Below are positions 24,495-33,632 of a stretch of DNA of 64,000 bases, piece by piece. The position numbers and the translations under genes are program-made. The stretch's first letter is position 1. Each line of letters begins with the position of its first letter. The notes beneath the pieces were generated by a model. The model saw nothing but the letters and a program-made list of their open reading frames with translations. It did no database searches and was not told the origin of the DNA. The stretch lies in the NCBI GenBank assembly GCA_025194985.1, contig JAOANE010000003.1:30032-94031 (forward strand), given 5' to 3'. Origin of the DNA: Regnicoccus frigidus. GTDB lineage: Bacteria; Cyanobacteriota; Cyanobacteriia; PCC-6307; Cyanobiaceae.

Positions 24495-25912
24495 AACAAC
24501 CACTCGGTGTGGAAGCTGCCGGGCTGGTCCACCCGCTGATAGGTATGGGCGCCGAAGCAATCACGCATCGCCTGCAGCAGGTTCTGGGGCAGGCGGCCGC
24601 TGCGGTAGCTGTCGATGTAGTCGAGGGTGCTGCTCAGGCAGGGCACGGGAATGCCGGCCAGGGCGGCAGCGGCCACCACCTGGCGCAAGCCGGGCAGTCG
24701 GCTGTTGATCTGGGCGGCGAACCAGGGATCCACCATCAAGTTGGTCAGCTGCGGATTGGTGTCGTAGGCATTCTGGATCCGTTGCAGCAGGCGGGCGCGG
24801 ATGATGCAGCCCCCCTTCCAGATCTGGGCAATCGAGGAGAGCTGCAGGTTGTAATCGTGCAGCGCCGAGGCTTCCACCATCAAGGCCATGCCCTGGGCAT
24901 AGCTGGCGATGCAGGCCAGGATGACGGCATCGCGCAGGGCCGGCAGCCCATCGGCGAGGGCACCGAGATCGGCCGTTGGCGGGGCCGGTGGGGCTTCGAT
25001 CACGCTGGATGCGCTCTGGCGCTCGCCGTGCAGGGAGCTCATCACCCGGCCATTGAGCGCCGCATAGATCGTCGGCACGGCGATGCCCATCTCCAGGGCG
25101 CTGACCACGGTCCAGAGGCCGGTGCCTTTCTGGCCCGCCACATCGAGGATCTTCTCGACCAGATCGCCGCCGTCCTCGGGGTCGCGGGTGCGCAGGCACA
25201 CCTCGGTGATCTCCACCAGATAGGAGGAGAGCTCCTCCAGTTGGTTCCAGCCATCAAAGACATCGGCCATCTCCAGGCCGCTGAGGCCGGCCGAACGCTT
25301 CATCAGGTCATAGGCCTCGCAGAGGATCTGCTCGATGCCGTATTCGATGCCGTTGTGCACCGTCTTGACGAAGTGCCCAGCGCCACCGGGGCCGATGTAG
25401 GTGACGCAGGGGCCATCTTCCACCTGGGCAGCCATCTTGCGCACCAGGCCTTCGATCGCGTCGTAGGCGCTCTTGGTGCCGCCGGGCATCATGCTTGGCC
25501 CCTCCAGGGCGCCCTTGGCACCGCCGGAGACGCCCATGCCGATGAAGCCGAAGCTCTTGCTCTCCAGCTCCTTCACCCGCCGCTCGGTGTCGGTGTAGAG
25601 GGAGTTGCCGCCATCGATCAGCAGGTCGCCGTCTTCGAGCAACGGCGAGAGCGTGGCGATCATGGCGTCGATCGGCTCACCCGCCTTGATCATCATCAGG
25701 ATGCGGCGTGGGCGCTCCAGGGCACCCACGAATTCCTCCAGGGTGTGGGCCCCGACGATGTTGAGCCCAGCGCCCCGGCCGCTCAGAAAGTCTTCGGTCT
25801 TGGCGTAGGTGCGGTTGTAGACGACGCTGGAGAAGCCATTGCGCTCGGCATTGAGCACCAGGTTCTCGCCCATCACCCCCAGGCCGATCAGGCCGAAGTG
25901 CGCTTTGCTCAT
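24491..25912 (-). CDS. gnd: 6-Phosphogluconate dehydrogenase (decarboxylating)
   Basis: Makes ribulose 5-phosphate, NADPH and CO2. 473 residues: FGLIGLGVMGENLVLN (NADP-binding turn), SGGAKGALEGPSMMPGG, the catalytic GPGGAGHFVKTVHNGIEYG, and a C-terminal GACIIRARLL-type helix (GGCIIRARLLQRI). Operon head with pgl, CIA30 and the unknown gene downstream; the product joins rpe, also in this window. A stem-loop lies between it and glgC. Confidence 0.97.
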   Translation of the reverse strand: MSKAHFGLIGLGVMGENLVLNAERNGFSSVVYNRTYAKTEDFLSGRGAGLNIVGAHTLEEFVGALERPRRILMMIKAGEPIDAMIATLSPLLEDGDLLIDGGNSLYTDTERRVKELESKSFGFIGMGVSGGAKGALEGPSMMPGGTKSAYDAIEGLVRKMAAQVEDGPCVTYIGPGGAGHFVKTVHNGIEYGIEQILCEAYDLMKRSAGLSGLEMADVFDGWNQLEELSSYLVEITEVCLRTRDPEDGGDLVEKILDVAGQKGTGLWTVVSALEMGIAVPTIYAALNGRVMSSLHGERQSASSVIEAPPAPPTADLGALADGLPALRDAVILACIASYAQGMALMVEASALHDYNLQLSSIAQIWKGGCIIRARLLQRIQNAYDTNPQLTNLMVDPWFAAQINSRLPGLRQVVAAAALAGIPVPCLSSTLDYIDSYRSGRLPQNLLQAMRDCFGAHTYQRVDQPGSFHTEWLL

Positions 25913-25956
25913 GTGTGGTTGGGTTGGATGAACCGGTCCTAGCCAGTGTGCCCTTC

Positions 25957-25982
25957 GCAGCGACGCCCATGGGTGTCGCTGC
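25957..25982. repeat. Inverted repeat in the glgC-gnd gap
   Basis: GCAGCGACGCCC / GGGTGTCGCTGC forms a near-perfect 12-bp stem with a 2-nt centre (one G-T pair). It lies in the 99-bp gap between the glgC stop and the gnd start. No T-tract follows on either strand, so it may act as an RNA-end stabiliser or a factor-dependent terminator. Confidence 0.5.
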
Positions 25983-26011
25983 AGGGTGTGTCAGCAAGCG
26001 CTCAGAAGCCC

Positions 26012-27307
26012 CTAGATCACCGTGCCATCGGCGATCGTGGCGTTCTTCTCCACCACGACGATGCCGTTGCGGATGTAGAAGCCCAGCTCTGGCCGGTCAG
26101 CTTCCTCGATGCGGTCCTTGTTGACGATCGTGACGTTGCGGCCGATGCGGACGTTTTTATCGAGGATCGCGCCCTTGACGGTGGTGCCATGGCCGACGCC
26201 AAGGGGGATGCCGCCGCGCTCGCGCAGCACGGCCCGTTCCTCCGAGGATTCGTAGTAATCCGCACCCATTACCAGGGTGTCTTTCAACACCACCTCGCCT
26301 TCGACCCGGGAGCGCACACCGAGCACGCAGTGATGAATGCTGCAGGCCTGGAGCAAGGAGCCCTCGCCGATGATCGACTGTGTGACCTGGGTGTCCAGCA
26401 ACTTGCTGGGAGGCAAATAACGCGGCCTGGTGTAGATCGGAAATTTTTCGTCGTAGAAGGAAAAGGCCGGCCTGGGTTGATCGGTGAGCGCCAGGTTGGC
26501 CTCATAAAACGCACCGATGGTGCCAATGTCTTCCCAGTAGTCGTCGAAGAGATAACTCTGGAGGTTGTCGCCACGCTCCAGGGCCAGGGGAATGATCTCC
26601 TTACCGAAATCGGTGGCGGTGGGATTGCGGGCCAGCAGGTCGAAGAGGGTGTGCCGGTTGAACACATAGATTCCCATCGATGCGAGATAGGGGCGCCGGG
26701 CCGCCTCGGCTTCGCTCAGACCAAGGCTGGCGGTGTCCACCTTCATCGATTCCAGCGCCGCACCTTTGGGCTTTTCGCTGAATTCACGGATGCGGCCGTC
26801 GCGCTCGGCGCGCATCAGGCCAAAGCTTTCGGCCTGGGCCTGATCCACCGGCAGGGCGCCCACACTCAGATCAGCGCCGCTGTTGATGTGGTGGTCCACG
26901 AATTGGCTGTAGTCCATCCGGTAGAGCTGGTCACCGGAGAGGATCAGGTAGTGGTCCACGTCCCATTCCTGGAACAGCCACTGATATTTACGCACCGCAT
27001 CAGCCGTTCCCTCGAACCAGCTGGGGCTATCGGGCGTCTGCTGGGCGGCGAGCACCTCGACAAAACCCTGGCCGAAGCCGGCCGAGAGGTTGTAGGTCTG
27101 GGTGAGGTGCCGGTTGAGGGAGGCGCTGTTGAACTGGGTCAGCACATAGATCTTGTTGACACCAGAATTGATGCAGTTGCTGATCGGAATATCGATCAGA
27201 CGGTATTTGCCGGCCAGGGGCACGGCTGGCTTGGCCCGCATCTTGGTGAGCGGGTAGAGGCGCGTGCCTGCTCCACCGCCGAGGATGATCGCCAAAACCC
27301 GCTTCAT
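26012..27307 (-). CDS. glgC: Glucose-1-phosphate adenylyltransferase
   Basis: Makes ADP-glucose for glycogen. 431 residues: LGGGAGTRLYPLTKMRAKPAVPLAGKY-type N-terminus (nucleotidyl loop and Lys), SGDQLYRMDY, EFSEKPKGAA and a left-handed beta-helix C-terminus with FYIRNGIVVVEKNATIADGTVI. The ATG at 27307 has AAGGAG six bases upstream (27314-27319), better than the GTG three bases earlier. In cyanobacteria the enzyme is activated by 3-phosphoglycerate and inhibited by phosphate; the C-terminal Lys (GHGTTVKGAIL region) fits the activator site. Confidence 0.97.
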   Translation of the reverse strand: MKRVLAIILGGGAGTRLYPLTKMRAKPAVPLAGKYRLIDIPISNCINSGVNKIYVLTQFNSASLNRHLTQTYNLSAGFGQGFVEVLAAQQTPDSPSWFEGTADAVRKYQWLFQEWDVDHYLILSGDQLYRMDYSQFVDHHINSGADLSVGALPVDQAQAESFGLMRAERDGRIREFSEKPKGAALESMKVDTASLGLSEAEAARRPYLASMGIYVFNRHTLFDLLARNPTATDFGKEIIPLALERGDNLQSYLFDDYWEDIGTIGAFYEANLALTDQPRPAFSFYDEKFPIYTRPRYLPPSKLLDTQVTQSIIGEGSLLQACSIHHCVLGVRSRVEGEVVLKDTLVMGADYYESSEERAVLRERGGIPLGVGHGTTVKGAILDKNVRIGRNVTIVNKDRIEEADRPELGFYIRNGIVVVEKNATIADGTVI

Positions 27308-27430
27308 CACTCACTCCTTGTAGGGCTGCATGCAGCACACCTGAACCGTACTGGACCGGCTGACCCAGACAGCCAAGCCCCCGCCAAGAACCCATGAATC
27401 TCTGGTTAAGAGGGAGCTTGGCAGCCAGGC

Positions 27431-28741
27431 TCAGCCCTCGCCGCTGCCTTCATCGAGGGCGAAGAGGTCATGGAGAGCCTGCATGGCCAGGTGCCGTTGC
27501 TGCCGTGGCTGGGGGGCCCGCAGGTTGGTGACCGGGCTGTGCAGCACCTTGTTGATGATCCCCTTGCTGAGCGCTTCGACCACCTTGCGCTCCCGCGCCG
27601 AGAGATCGGGCCCCATGCGGCTGAGCGCTTTCTGCAACTCCTGTTCGCGGATCACCTCCAGGGTCTGGCGCAGTCGGTTCAAGGTGGGCACCGCCTCAAG
27701 CCCGTCCCACCATTCCAGGAACTGCTGGGCCTCCTCCTGCAGCAGACCCTCGGCCTCGGCGGCGATCTCCCGCCGTGACTCCTGGTTGCGGTTCACCACC
27801 TCCTGCAGGTCGTCGACATCAAAAGACTCCACGCCCGGCAGGACGCTGACCCCTGAGCTGATGTTGCGGGGAACGCCGATGTCGACCAGCATCAGCGAGG
27901 AGCGCCGGTTGAGCGACTGCAGCCGGGCCTGATCGATGATCGGCTGCTCTGCTGCCGTGCTGGTGAACACCAGCGAGCAGGTGCTCAGGCAGTGGTCGAG
28001 ATCGCTGAGCGGCCGGCATTGCACCGGCAGCTCCGGGAAATCGGCCGCCAGGGCTTCGGCGCGCTCAACGGTGCGGTTGAGCAAGACCAGGGCCTTGCAG
28101 CCCTTCGACTGCAGATGCTGAAGCAGCAGGCGGGCCATCCGACCGGCTCCCACCACCGCCACCTGTTCCTGGTCAAGGCTGACGAGTTCGTCTAAGCCCC
28201 GGGCCTGGCCCACCTTGAGCTGGGCCAGCTCCACGGCCGCCGAGCTGATCGAGACGGCGCCGGTGCCCAGGTTGGTTTCGGTGCGCACCCGCTTGCCGGT
28301 GCTGACGGCCTGGGTGAGCAGGCGGTTGAGGATCGGGCCAATCGAGCCATGCTCCTGGCCGAGCCGCACCATCTTTTTGACCTGGGAGAGGATCTGCCCC
28401 TCCCCCAGCACCAGGCTGTCGAGCCCGGAAGCCACCCGCATCAGGTGGGACACCGCCTCGGCGTGGTGATACGTGAACAGGTGGGGGGTGAGTTCGCCGA
28501 AATCGAGGCCAGAATGGCGGCTGAGGAAGGACCCCACCGCCGTGATCCCCTGCTCTGGACTGCGCAGCAGGGTGTAGATCTCCAGCCGGTTGCAGGTACT
28601 GAGGATCGAGGCCTCCAGCACCTGGGCGTCACCGCGCAGCTGTTGGAGGGAATCCTCCATGGTCTGCTCGGGAATGCTCAGCCGCTCACGGATCTCGACC
28701 GGAGCCGTGCGATGGCTGAGGCCGACGACGGCGATGTGCAT
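27431..28741 (-). CDS. hemA: Glutamyl-tRNA reductase
   Basis: First committed step of C5 tetrapyrrole synthesis: glutamyl-tRNA to glutamate-1-semialdehyde. 436 residues: MHIAVVGLSHRTAPVEIRER, the catalytic STCNRLEIY with its Cys, VLGEGQILSQVKKMVRLGQ, and the NADPH fold VAVVGAGRMARLLLQHL. The start at 28741 fits the family; the longer open frame upstream runs into glpX. It lies 11 bp after glpX. Confidence 0.97.
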   Translation of the reverse strand: MHIAVVGLSHRTAPVEIRERLSIPEQTMEDSLQQLRGDAQVLEASILSTCNRLEIYTLLRSPEQGITAVGSFLSRHSGLDFGELTPHLFTYHHAEAVSHLMRVASGLDSLVLGEGQILSQVKKMVRLGQEHGSIGPILNRLLTQAVSTGKRVRTETNLGTGAVSISSAAVELAQLKVGQARGLDELVSLDQEQVAVVGAGRMARLLLQHLQSKGCKALVLLNRTVERAEALAADFPELPVQCRPLSDLDHCLSTCSLVFTSTAAEQPIIDQARLQSLNRRSSLMLVDIGVPRNISSGVSVLPGVESFDVDDLQEVVNRNQESRREIAAEAEGLLQEEAQQFLEWWDGLEAVPTLNRLRQTLEVIREQELQKALSRMGPDLSARERKVVEALSKGIINKVLHSPVTNLRAPQPRQQRHLAMQALHDLFALDEGSGEG

Positions 28742-28752
28742 AGGGTGGGCGC

Positions 28753-29757
28753 TCAGCGCAGCGCGACGCTCTGGGCGCCGGGCTTGATGTGGATCGTGTC
28801 GGTGAAGCGGGCGCTGGTGTCGAGCGAGCTGATGATCAAACTGCTGGTGCGGGTGCAGTCGGCCTCGAACACCACGCCCTTGAACAGCAGGCCAGGGGTG
28901 ATGCCGCTGCCAGCGAACACCACGTTCTCGCCCGAGGCCAGTTCCTCGGCCTCGTACACCTTGTCGATGTCGGTGATGCCCATGGAGTTGAGGCGCTCGA
29001 TGTTGCCCTCCTTGGTGTAGTCGGCCCATTCGGAGGTCTGGGCGATGGCCGGGTCATAGACCAGCTGGCCCTGAAAGTGGCCGCCCAGGCAGCGCAAGGC
29101 CGCCGCTGAGATCACCCCTTCAGGAGCAGCGCCGATGCCCATCAGGCAGTGGGTGCCGGTGCCGGCAAAGCCGCAGGCGATCGCAGCTTGAACGTCGCCA
29201 TCACTGATCGGCTTGACCCGGGCGCCGGTGGCGCGGATCTCGGCGATCAGATCCTTGTGGCGGGCCCGCTCCATCACCACGATCACCAGATCGCTGGCGG
29301 GCATGCCCAGGCAGGCGCTGAGGATGGCGATGTTCTCCGTGGCGCTCTTGCGGATGTCCACCTTGCCCTTGGCGGCCGGGGGCGCCGCCAGCTTCTTCAT
29401 GTAGAAATCAGGTGCATTGAACAGGCCCCCGCGGTCAGAAGCGGCCAGCACGGCCATCGAGCCGTCCTGGGCGTTGGCGCAGAGATTGGTGCCTTCGCAG
29501 GGATCCACGGCGAAATCCACGCCCGGACCCGTGCCGCTGCCTACTTCCTCGCCGATGTAAAGCATCGGCGCCTCATCGCGCTCGCCCTCACCGATCACGA
29601 TGCGGCCCTGCATGGCGATCGACCCCATCCGGGTGCGCATCGCTTCGACGGCAGCTGCATCGGCCTCATCCTTCTGGCCCAGACCGGTGAGATGGGCCGA
29701 GGCGATGGCGGCCTGCTCGACGACTTCGAGCAGTTCCTGAATGAGGGTGCGATCCAC
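28753..29757 (-). CDS. glpX: Class II fructose-1,6-/sedoheptulose-1,7-bisphosphatase
   Basis: Calvin-cycle bisphosphatase of cyanobacteria. 334 residues beginning MDRTLIQELLEVVEQAAIAS (GTG start), with VIGEGERDEAPMLYIGEEVG, VDFAVDPCEGTNLCA (the metal-binding Asp/Glu segment), RARHKDLIAEIRATGARV and GIGAAPEGVISAAALRCLGG. In Synechocystis the homologue is a dual-activity, AMP- and redox-regulated tetramer. It probably shares a transcript with hemA. A minus-strand TAGAGT at 29845-29850 could be its -10 element. Confidence 0.96.
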   Translation of the reverse strand: MDRTLIQELLEVVEQAAIASAHLTGLGQKDEADAAAVEAMRTRMGSIAMQGRIVIGEGERDEAPMLYIGEEVGSGTGPGVDFAVDPCEGTNLCANAQDGSMAVLAASDRGGLFNAPDFYMKKLAAPPAAKGKVDIRKSATENIAILSACLGMPASDLVIVVMERARHKDLIAEIRATGARVKPISDGDVQAAIACGFAGTGTHCLMGIGAAPEGVISAAALRCLGGHFQGQLVYDPAIAQTSEWADYTKEGNIERLNSMGITDIDKVYEAEELASGENVVFAGSGITPGLLFKGVVFEADCTRTSSLIISSLDTSARFTDTIHIKPGAQSVALR

Positions 29758-29844
29758 GTGGGTCTGGCAGGGGGGAGAGAGCGCAACAAGGGAAAGACCG
29801 GCAGGTCAGCTGCCGCAAGGCCTTTCAGGGTTGAAGCAATCGAT

Positions 29845-29850
29845 ACTCTA
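29845..29850 (-). promoter_or_regulatory. Candidate -10 element for glpX
   Basis: The minus-strand hexamer TAGAGT, inside GATAGAGTATCG, lies about 90 bp upstream of the glpX GTG in the 187-bp divergent gap with rpe. I see no clear -35 element, so confidence is low. Confidence 0.35.
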
Positions 29851-29905
29851 TCAGCGCCGATTGGCTTGGTCCCGGCGTCCGGGGCGAGGCGTTCCGGCCG
29901 ATTCC

Positions 29906-29911
29906 TACAAT
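29906..29911 (+). promoter_or_regulatory. Candidate -10 element for rpe
   Basis: TACAAT, a close match to the sigma-70 -10 consensus, lies 33 bp upstream of the rpe ATG. A -35 element is not evident, as is common in cyanobacterial promoters. Confidence 0.4.
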
Positions 29912-29944
29912 CGCTGAGCACCCTCCGCCCCGGTGGCCCCAACC

Positions 29945-30625
29945 ATGAGCACGAAGCCTCTGGTGATCGCCCCTTCGATCCTTTCCGCTGATTTCGCCCG
30001 CCTCGGAGATGAGGTGCGCGCCGTCGATGAGGCGGGAGCCGACTGGATCCACGTGGACGTGATGGACGGCCGATTCGTTCCCAACATCACGATCGGCCCA
30101 CTGATCGTCGAAGCGCTGCGGCCTGTGACCGCCAAGCCGCTCGATGTGCACCTGATGATCGTCGAGCCCGAGAAGTATGTGGCGGATTTCGCCAAGGCGG
30201 GAGCCGATCACATCTATGTGCAGGTTGAAGCCTGCCCGCACCTGCACCGCAACCTGGGCCAGATCAAGGATCTCGGCAAAAAGGCCGGAGCCGTGCTCAA
30301 CCCCGGCACCTCGCTCGACACCCTGGAGTACTGCCTGGAGCTCTGCGATCTCGTCCTGATCATGAGCGTGAACCCCGGCTTTGGCGGCCAGAGCTTTATC
30401 CCCTCAGCGGTTGAGAAGGTGCGCCGTCTCAGGCGGATGTGCGATGAGCGCGGCCTTGATCCCTGGATCGAAGTGGATGGCGGCCTCAAGGCTGGCAACG
30501 CCTGGCAGGTGATCGAAGTGGGCGCCAATGCGATCGTTTCGGGCTCTGGGGTGTTCAACCAGCCCGACTACCGCGAAGCGATCAGCGGCATCCGCAACAG
30601 CCGCCGCGAAGCCCTGCTTGTCTGA
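29945..30625 (+). CDS. rpe: Ribulose-phosphate 3-epimerase
   Basis: Interconverts ribulose 5-phosphate and xylulose 5-phosphate in the Calvin and pentose phosphate cycles. 226 residues, TIM barrel: VIAPSILSADFARLGDEV, WIHVDVMDGRFVPNITIGP, DVHLMIVEPEKYV, VNPGFGGQSFIP and the phosphate-binding GANAIVSGSGVF. The ATG at 29945 is preferred over the in-frame GTG at 29933. Divergent from glpX; followed by a strong terminator. Confidence 0.97.
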   Translation: MSTKPLVIAPSILSADFARLGDEVRAVDEAGADWIHVDVMDGRFVPNITIGPLIVEALRPVTAKPLDVHLMIVEPEKYVADFAKAGADHIYVQVEACPHLHRNLGQIKDLGKKAGAVLNPGTSLDTLEYCLELCDLVLIMSVNPGFGGQSFIPSAVEKVRRLRRMCDERGLDPWIEVDGGLKAGNAWQVIEVGANAIVSGSGVFNQPDYREAISGIRNSRREALLV

Positions 30626-30647
30626 GCTGCGCCCCTGACCACCCGCT

Positions 30648-30687
30648 CTGCCGATCAGCCCCCGATGGGTTGATCGGCAGTTTTTTT
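30648..30687 (+). terminator. Rho-independent terminator after rpe
   Basis: CTGCCGATCA pairs with TGATCGGCAG (10 bp perfect) around a 13-nt loop, followed by TTTTTTT. It begins 22 bp after the rpe stop and is the clearest intrinsic terminator in the window; it separates rpe from the convergent ccsA. Confidence 0.92.
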
Positions 30688-30742
30688 ATGGAAACCGGCC
30701 AGGATGGATGGTCACCGATTGTCATCATTCGCCGGCCTGGGC

Positions 30743-31693
30743 TCAAGCCCCGAGGAACCAGCCATAGCTGTGCAGGCCGATGCCGAGAAGGTTGACGCCG
30801 ATGTAGCAGACCACGATCACCACCAGTCCTGCCACCGCCACCAGCGCCGGGCGCCGGCCCTGCCAGCCACGGCTCAGGCGCGTGTGCAGATAGGCCGCAT
30901 AGACGAGCCAGCAGATCAGGGCCCAGGTTTCTTTCGGGTCCCAGCTCCACCAGCTGCCCCAGGCCTCGTTGGCCCAGACCGCGCCGCTCACCAGCCCAAC
31001 GGACAGCAGCAGAAAGCCAACGGTGATCGTGCGATAGCTGAGGCTGTCGAGTTGCTCGTTGATGCCGATCGCCACGCTGCTCAGCTGGAGATCGCCGCCG
31101 CTGGTGGCCAGCTTGGCCTGGCGGAAACCACCGCTGCCGATCGAGCTGCTGCGCAGTTGCAGGGCCTGGTCGCGATCGGTGAACAGCACCGCCAGGGAGA
31201 GCAGCGAGCCGACCAGCAAGGCGGCATAGCTCACCATGATCACGCTGACGTGCATCACCAGCCAGCTGGAGCGCAACGCCGGCACCAGAGGTGCCGCTTG
31301 CTGCAGCCGATCAGGCAGAGCGAAGCTGGCGAAGGCGAGGCAGCCCAGTCCCATCGGCGTGGCGGCAGCTGGCACCAGCGGTGAGGGCCAGGAGCGCTCC
31401 ACCAGCAGCTGGGTGAGCGTGCAGGCCCAGGCCAGGAAGCAGAGCGACTCGTAGAGATTGCTGATCGGGAAATGGCCCGATTCCCACCAGCGCAGGGTGA
31501 GCTGGGCCGTAAGGCTCAGATTCGCGGCCGCCACCAACAGGCGCACGGCCGTGACACTGCGGGTGGCTTCCCCACTCACACTCCAGAAGGCCAGCGGCAG
31601 GGCAACCAGCAATAGCCCAAAGGCCAGGAGGCCAAGGGCGAGGACCGGGTCATTCACGGCAGCCAGCACGTCGAAGAAGCCAACAGGTTTCAA
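30743..31693 (-). CDS. ccsA: Cytochrome c biogenesis protein CcsA
   Basis: Part of the system II CcsB-CcsA complex that delivers heme for c-type cytochrome maturation in the thylakoid lumen. 316 residues, about eight TM helices, with the WWSWDPKETWALI tryptophan-rich heme-handling motif and helix histidines (WLVMHVSVIMVSYAALL, YLHTRLSRGW). Start is a TTG at 31693; an in-frame GTG at 31669 is an alternative. It lies 23 bp after the lptF/lptG-like gene. Confidence 0.95.
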   Translation of the reverse strand: MKPVGFFDVLAAVNDPVLALGLLAFGLLLVALPLAFWSVSGEATRSVTAVRLLVAAANLSLTAQLTLRWWESGHFPISNLYESLCFLAWACTLTQLLVERSWPSPLVPAAATPMGLGCLAFASFALPDRLQQAAPLVPALRSSWLVMHVSVIMVSYAALLVGSLLSLAVLFTDRDQALQLRSSSIGSGGFRQAKLATSGGDLQLSSVAIGINEQLDSLSYRTITVGFLLLSVGLVSGAVWANEAWGSWWSWDPKETWALICWLVYAAYLHTRLSRGWQGRRPALVAVAGLVVIVVCYIGVNLLGIGLHSYGWFLGA

Positions 31694-31716
31694 CCAGTCT
31701 GCCCGCTGACCCCGCC

Positions 31717-32907
31717 TCAGCGACTGGCCTGGCGCAACATCACCAGGCCAATCGCCAGGCCGATCAGCACCGGGGCCCAGGCCGCCAGGAACGGTCCCAC
31801 CGTTCCCTTGACCCCAAGCGAACTGAAGATGAAGGACATCAGGTAGTAGGAGAAGATCAGCAGGACGCTGATGCCAAACCCCTGACTGCGACTGGTTCGA
31901 CCAGCCGGCCTGACCCCGAGGCTGCTGCCGATCAGCCCGAACACAACACAGATGGCCGGGAAGGCGAATTTCTCCTGGATCCGCACCCGCAGGCGCCTGG
32001 CTTCTTTGCGATCACCCGCTTCGCTCAGCAGTTTCTCCGCACTGATCGCCTGGGCTACCGTCATGCTGGCGGCATCTTTTGGTAGTTCGGCCAGCTTCAT
32101 CGGCCCCTGATCGAGGGGATAGAGGTAGTTGTTGAAGCGGGCCGAAGTGGTGGCCTGGTCACCCTGCCCCACCAGCACGATCTTGCCGTCAAGAAATTCC
32201 CACATCCCTTCGGCCTCACTCCAGACGGCACGATCGGCACTGAGGATCTGGGTTCCGCTGTCGCGGCTGAAATCGAGCACGGTGACATCTTTCATCTCAC
32301 CATCCCTGAACTGGCGGGAATAAAAGAGTTGCGAGAGGTAGCGTTCGCTCTCCCCTTCCTCATCGGCCTTTTGCCTGCGGCTGAAGCGGGAATAGATGAT
32401 GTTGCTTCCCGTCTCCGCCGCCACTGACTTGCCCAGCGCCTGACGGAGCGTGTCGGTCGCCTGGAGGTTGGCATTCGGCACGATCAGGTCGTTGAACAGG
32501 AAGGTGATCAGGCTCATCAGCACCGCCACCAGCAGGGCTGGAACCACCATCCGCCAGGTGCTCACACCCAGGCTGCGCAAGGCTTTGAGTTCGCCGTTGC
32601 TCGACAGGCTGCTGTAGGCCAGCAAGGTGGCCATCAAGGTTGCCATCGGAAACGACAGCACCAGGAATCCGGGCATGCGCAGCCCTAACACCTGCATGGC
32701 GGCTGCCACTGGCAACCCGGATTCCGCCACCCGGCGCACCAGCTCGAAGACCACCCCCACCGACAACGAGACGGCCGTGAAGGCGGCAATACCAAAGAGC
32801 AGCGGACCGACGAGTTCGCCGACCAGCCAGCGATCCATCAGCGGCAGTCGCTGCAGCTGGATCCCCAATTGACGGGCCGGCCGGCCGATGGCCAAGCTGA
32901 TGTTCAT
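31717..32907 (-). CDS. LptF/LptG (YjgP/YjgQ) family permease
   Basis: Membrane permease of the LPS export machine that pulls LPS from the inner membrane. 396 residues: three TM helices at each end with a periplasmic beta-jellyroll between (about residues 130-290). MDRWLVGELVGPLLFGIAAF and LPMATLMATLLAYSSLSSNGELKALRSLG (here shown in parts: VLSFPMATLMATLLAYSSLS) are typical. Cyanobacteria usually have one such protein. It overlaps lptB by 4 bp (ATGA). Confidence 0.93.
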   Translation of the reverse strand: MNISLAIGRPARQLGIQLQRLPLMDRWLVGELVGPLLFGIAAFTAVSLSVGVVFELVRRVAESGLPVAAAMQVLGLRMPGFLVLSFPMATLMATLLAYSSLSSNGELKALRSLGVSTWRMVVPALLVAVLMSLITFLFNDLIVPNANLQATDTLRQALGKSVAAETGSNIIYSRFSRRQKADEEGESERYLSQLFYSRQFRDGEMKDVTVLDFSRDSGTQILSADRAVWSEAEGMWEFLDGKIVLVGQGDQATTSARFNNYLYPLDQGPMKLAELPKDAASMTVAQAISAEKLLSEAGDRKEARRLRVRIQEKFAFPAICVVFGLIGSSLGVRPAGRTSRSQGFGISVLLIFSYYLMSFIFSSLGVKGTVGPFLAAWAPVLIGLAIGLVMLRQASR

Positions 32908-33632
32908 AGCTGAAAGGCGTCACCGAGGTAGTGGCGGCGGACCAGGGGATTGTCCGCCACTTCGTTGGAGCGACCGGCGGCAAGAATGCTGCCTTCGGTA
33001 AGGATGTAGGCCCGATCGGTGATCGCCAGGGTTTCGCGCACGTTGTGATCGGTGATCAGCAATCCCATCGATCGTTCCTTCAGCTTGCTGATCAACGCCT
33101 GCAGATCGGCAACAGCGAGAGGATCAACGCCCGCAAACGGTTCATCCAGCAGCAGGTAGCGGGGCCCCTTGGGACCCACCGCCAGGGCTCTGGCCACCTC
33201 ACAGCGGCGACGCTCGCCGCCGGAGAGCTGAAAACCCTGCCGTTGCTGGAAGGGGCCGAGGTGGAACTCATCGATCAGCTGGTCCAGGCGCTCCCGGCGC
33301 TGGGCCATCGGTGCCCCGCTTTCCTGGAGGGCCAGCTGCAGGTTCTGACGGACCGTGAGCTGGCGAAAGACGCTGGGTTCCTGGGGCAGGTAGCCGATGC
33401 CCAGGCGCGCCCGCTGCGGCATGGCCAGTCCTTCCACATTCTTGCCATCGAGCACGACCCTGCCGCGATCGGGTTTCAGCTGGCCTGTCACCAAATTAAA
33501 GGTGGTGGTCTTACCGGCGCCATTGGGCCCAAGCAGCCCCACCACTTCGCCGGGATTGAGCTCCAGGCTCACACCTTTGACCAGGGGGCGCCCGCCCAGG
33601 CTGAGGGCCACGTCTTCGAGCGTGAGGCTCAT
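32904..33632 (-). CDS. lptB: LPS export ABC transporter ATP-binding protein
   Basis: ATPase that powers LPS export with LptF/G. 242 residues: Walker A GLLGPNGAGKTTTFNLV, Q-loop LGIGYLPQEPSVFRQLTV, signature FQLSGGERRRCEVARAL, Walker B YLLLDEPFAGVDPLAV, and LLITDHNVRETLAI. The N-terminus MSLTLEDVALSLGG is normal. It overlaps both lptA and lptF by a few bases, so the three are made from one message. Confidence 0.95.
   Translation of the reverse strand: MSLTLEDVALSLGGRPLVKGVSLELNPGEVVGLLGPNGAGKTTTFNLVTGQLKPDRGRVVLDGKNVEGLAMPQRARLGIGYLPQEPSVFRQLTVRQNLQLALQESGAPMAQRRERLDQLIDEFHLGPFQQRQGFQLSGGERRRCEVARALAVGPKGPRYLLLDEPFAGVDPLAVADLQALISKLKERSMGLLITDHNVRETLAITDRAYILTEGSILAAGRSNEVADNPLVRRHYLGDAFQL

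Noticed and set aside
24341..25942. A 533-codon plus-strand open frame over pgl and gnd
   Set aside because: Antisense to two well-supported enzymes; no motif.
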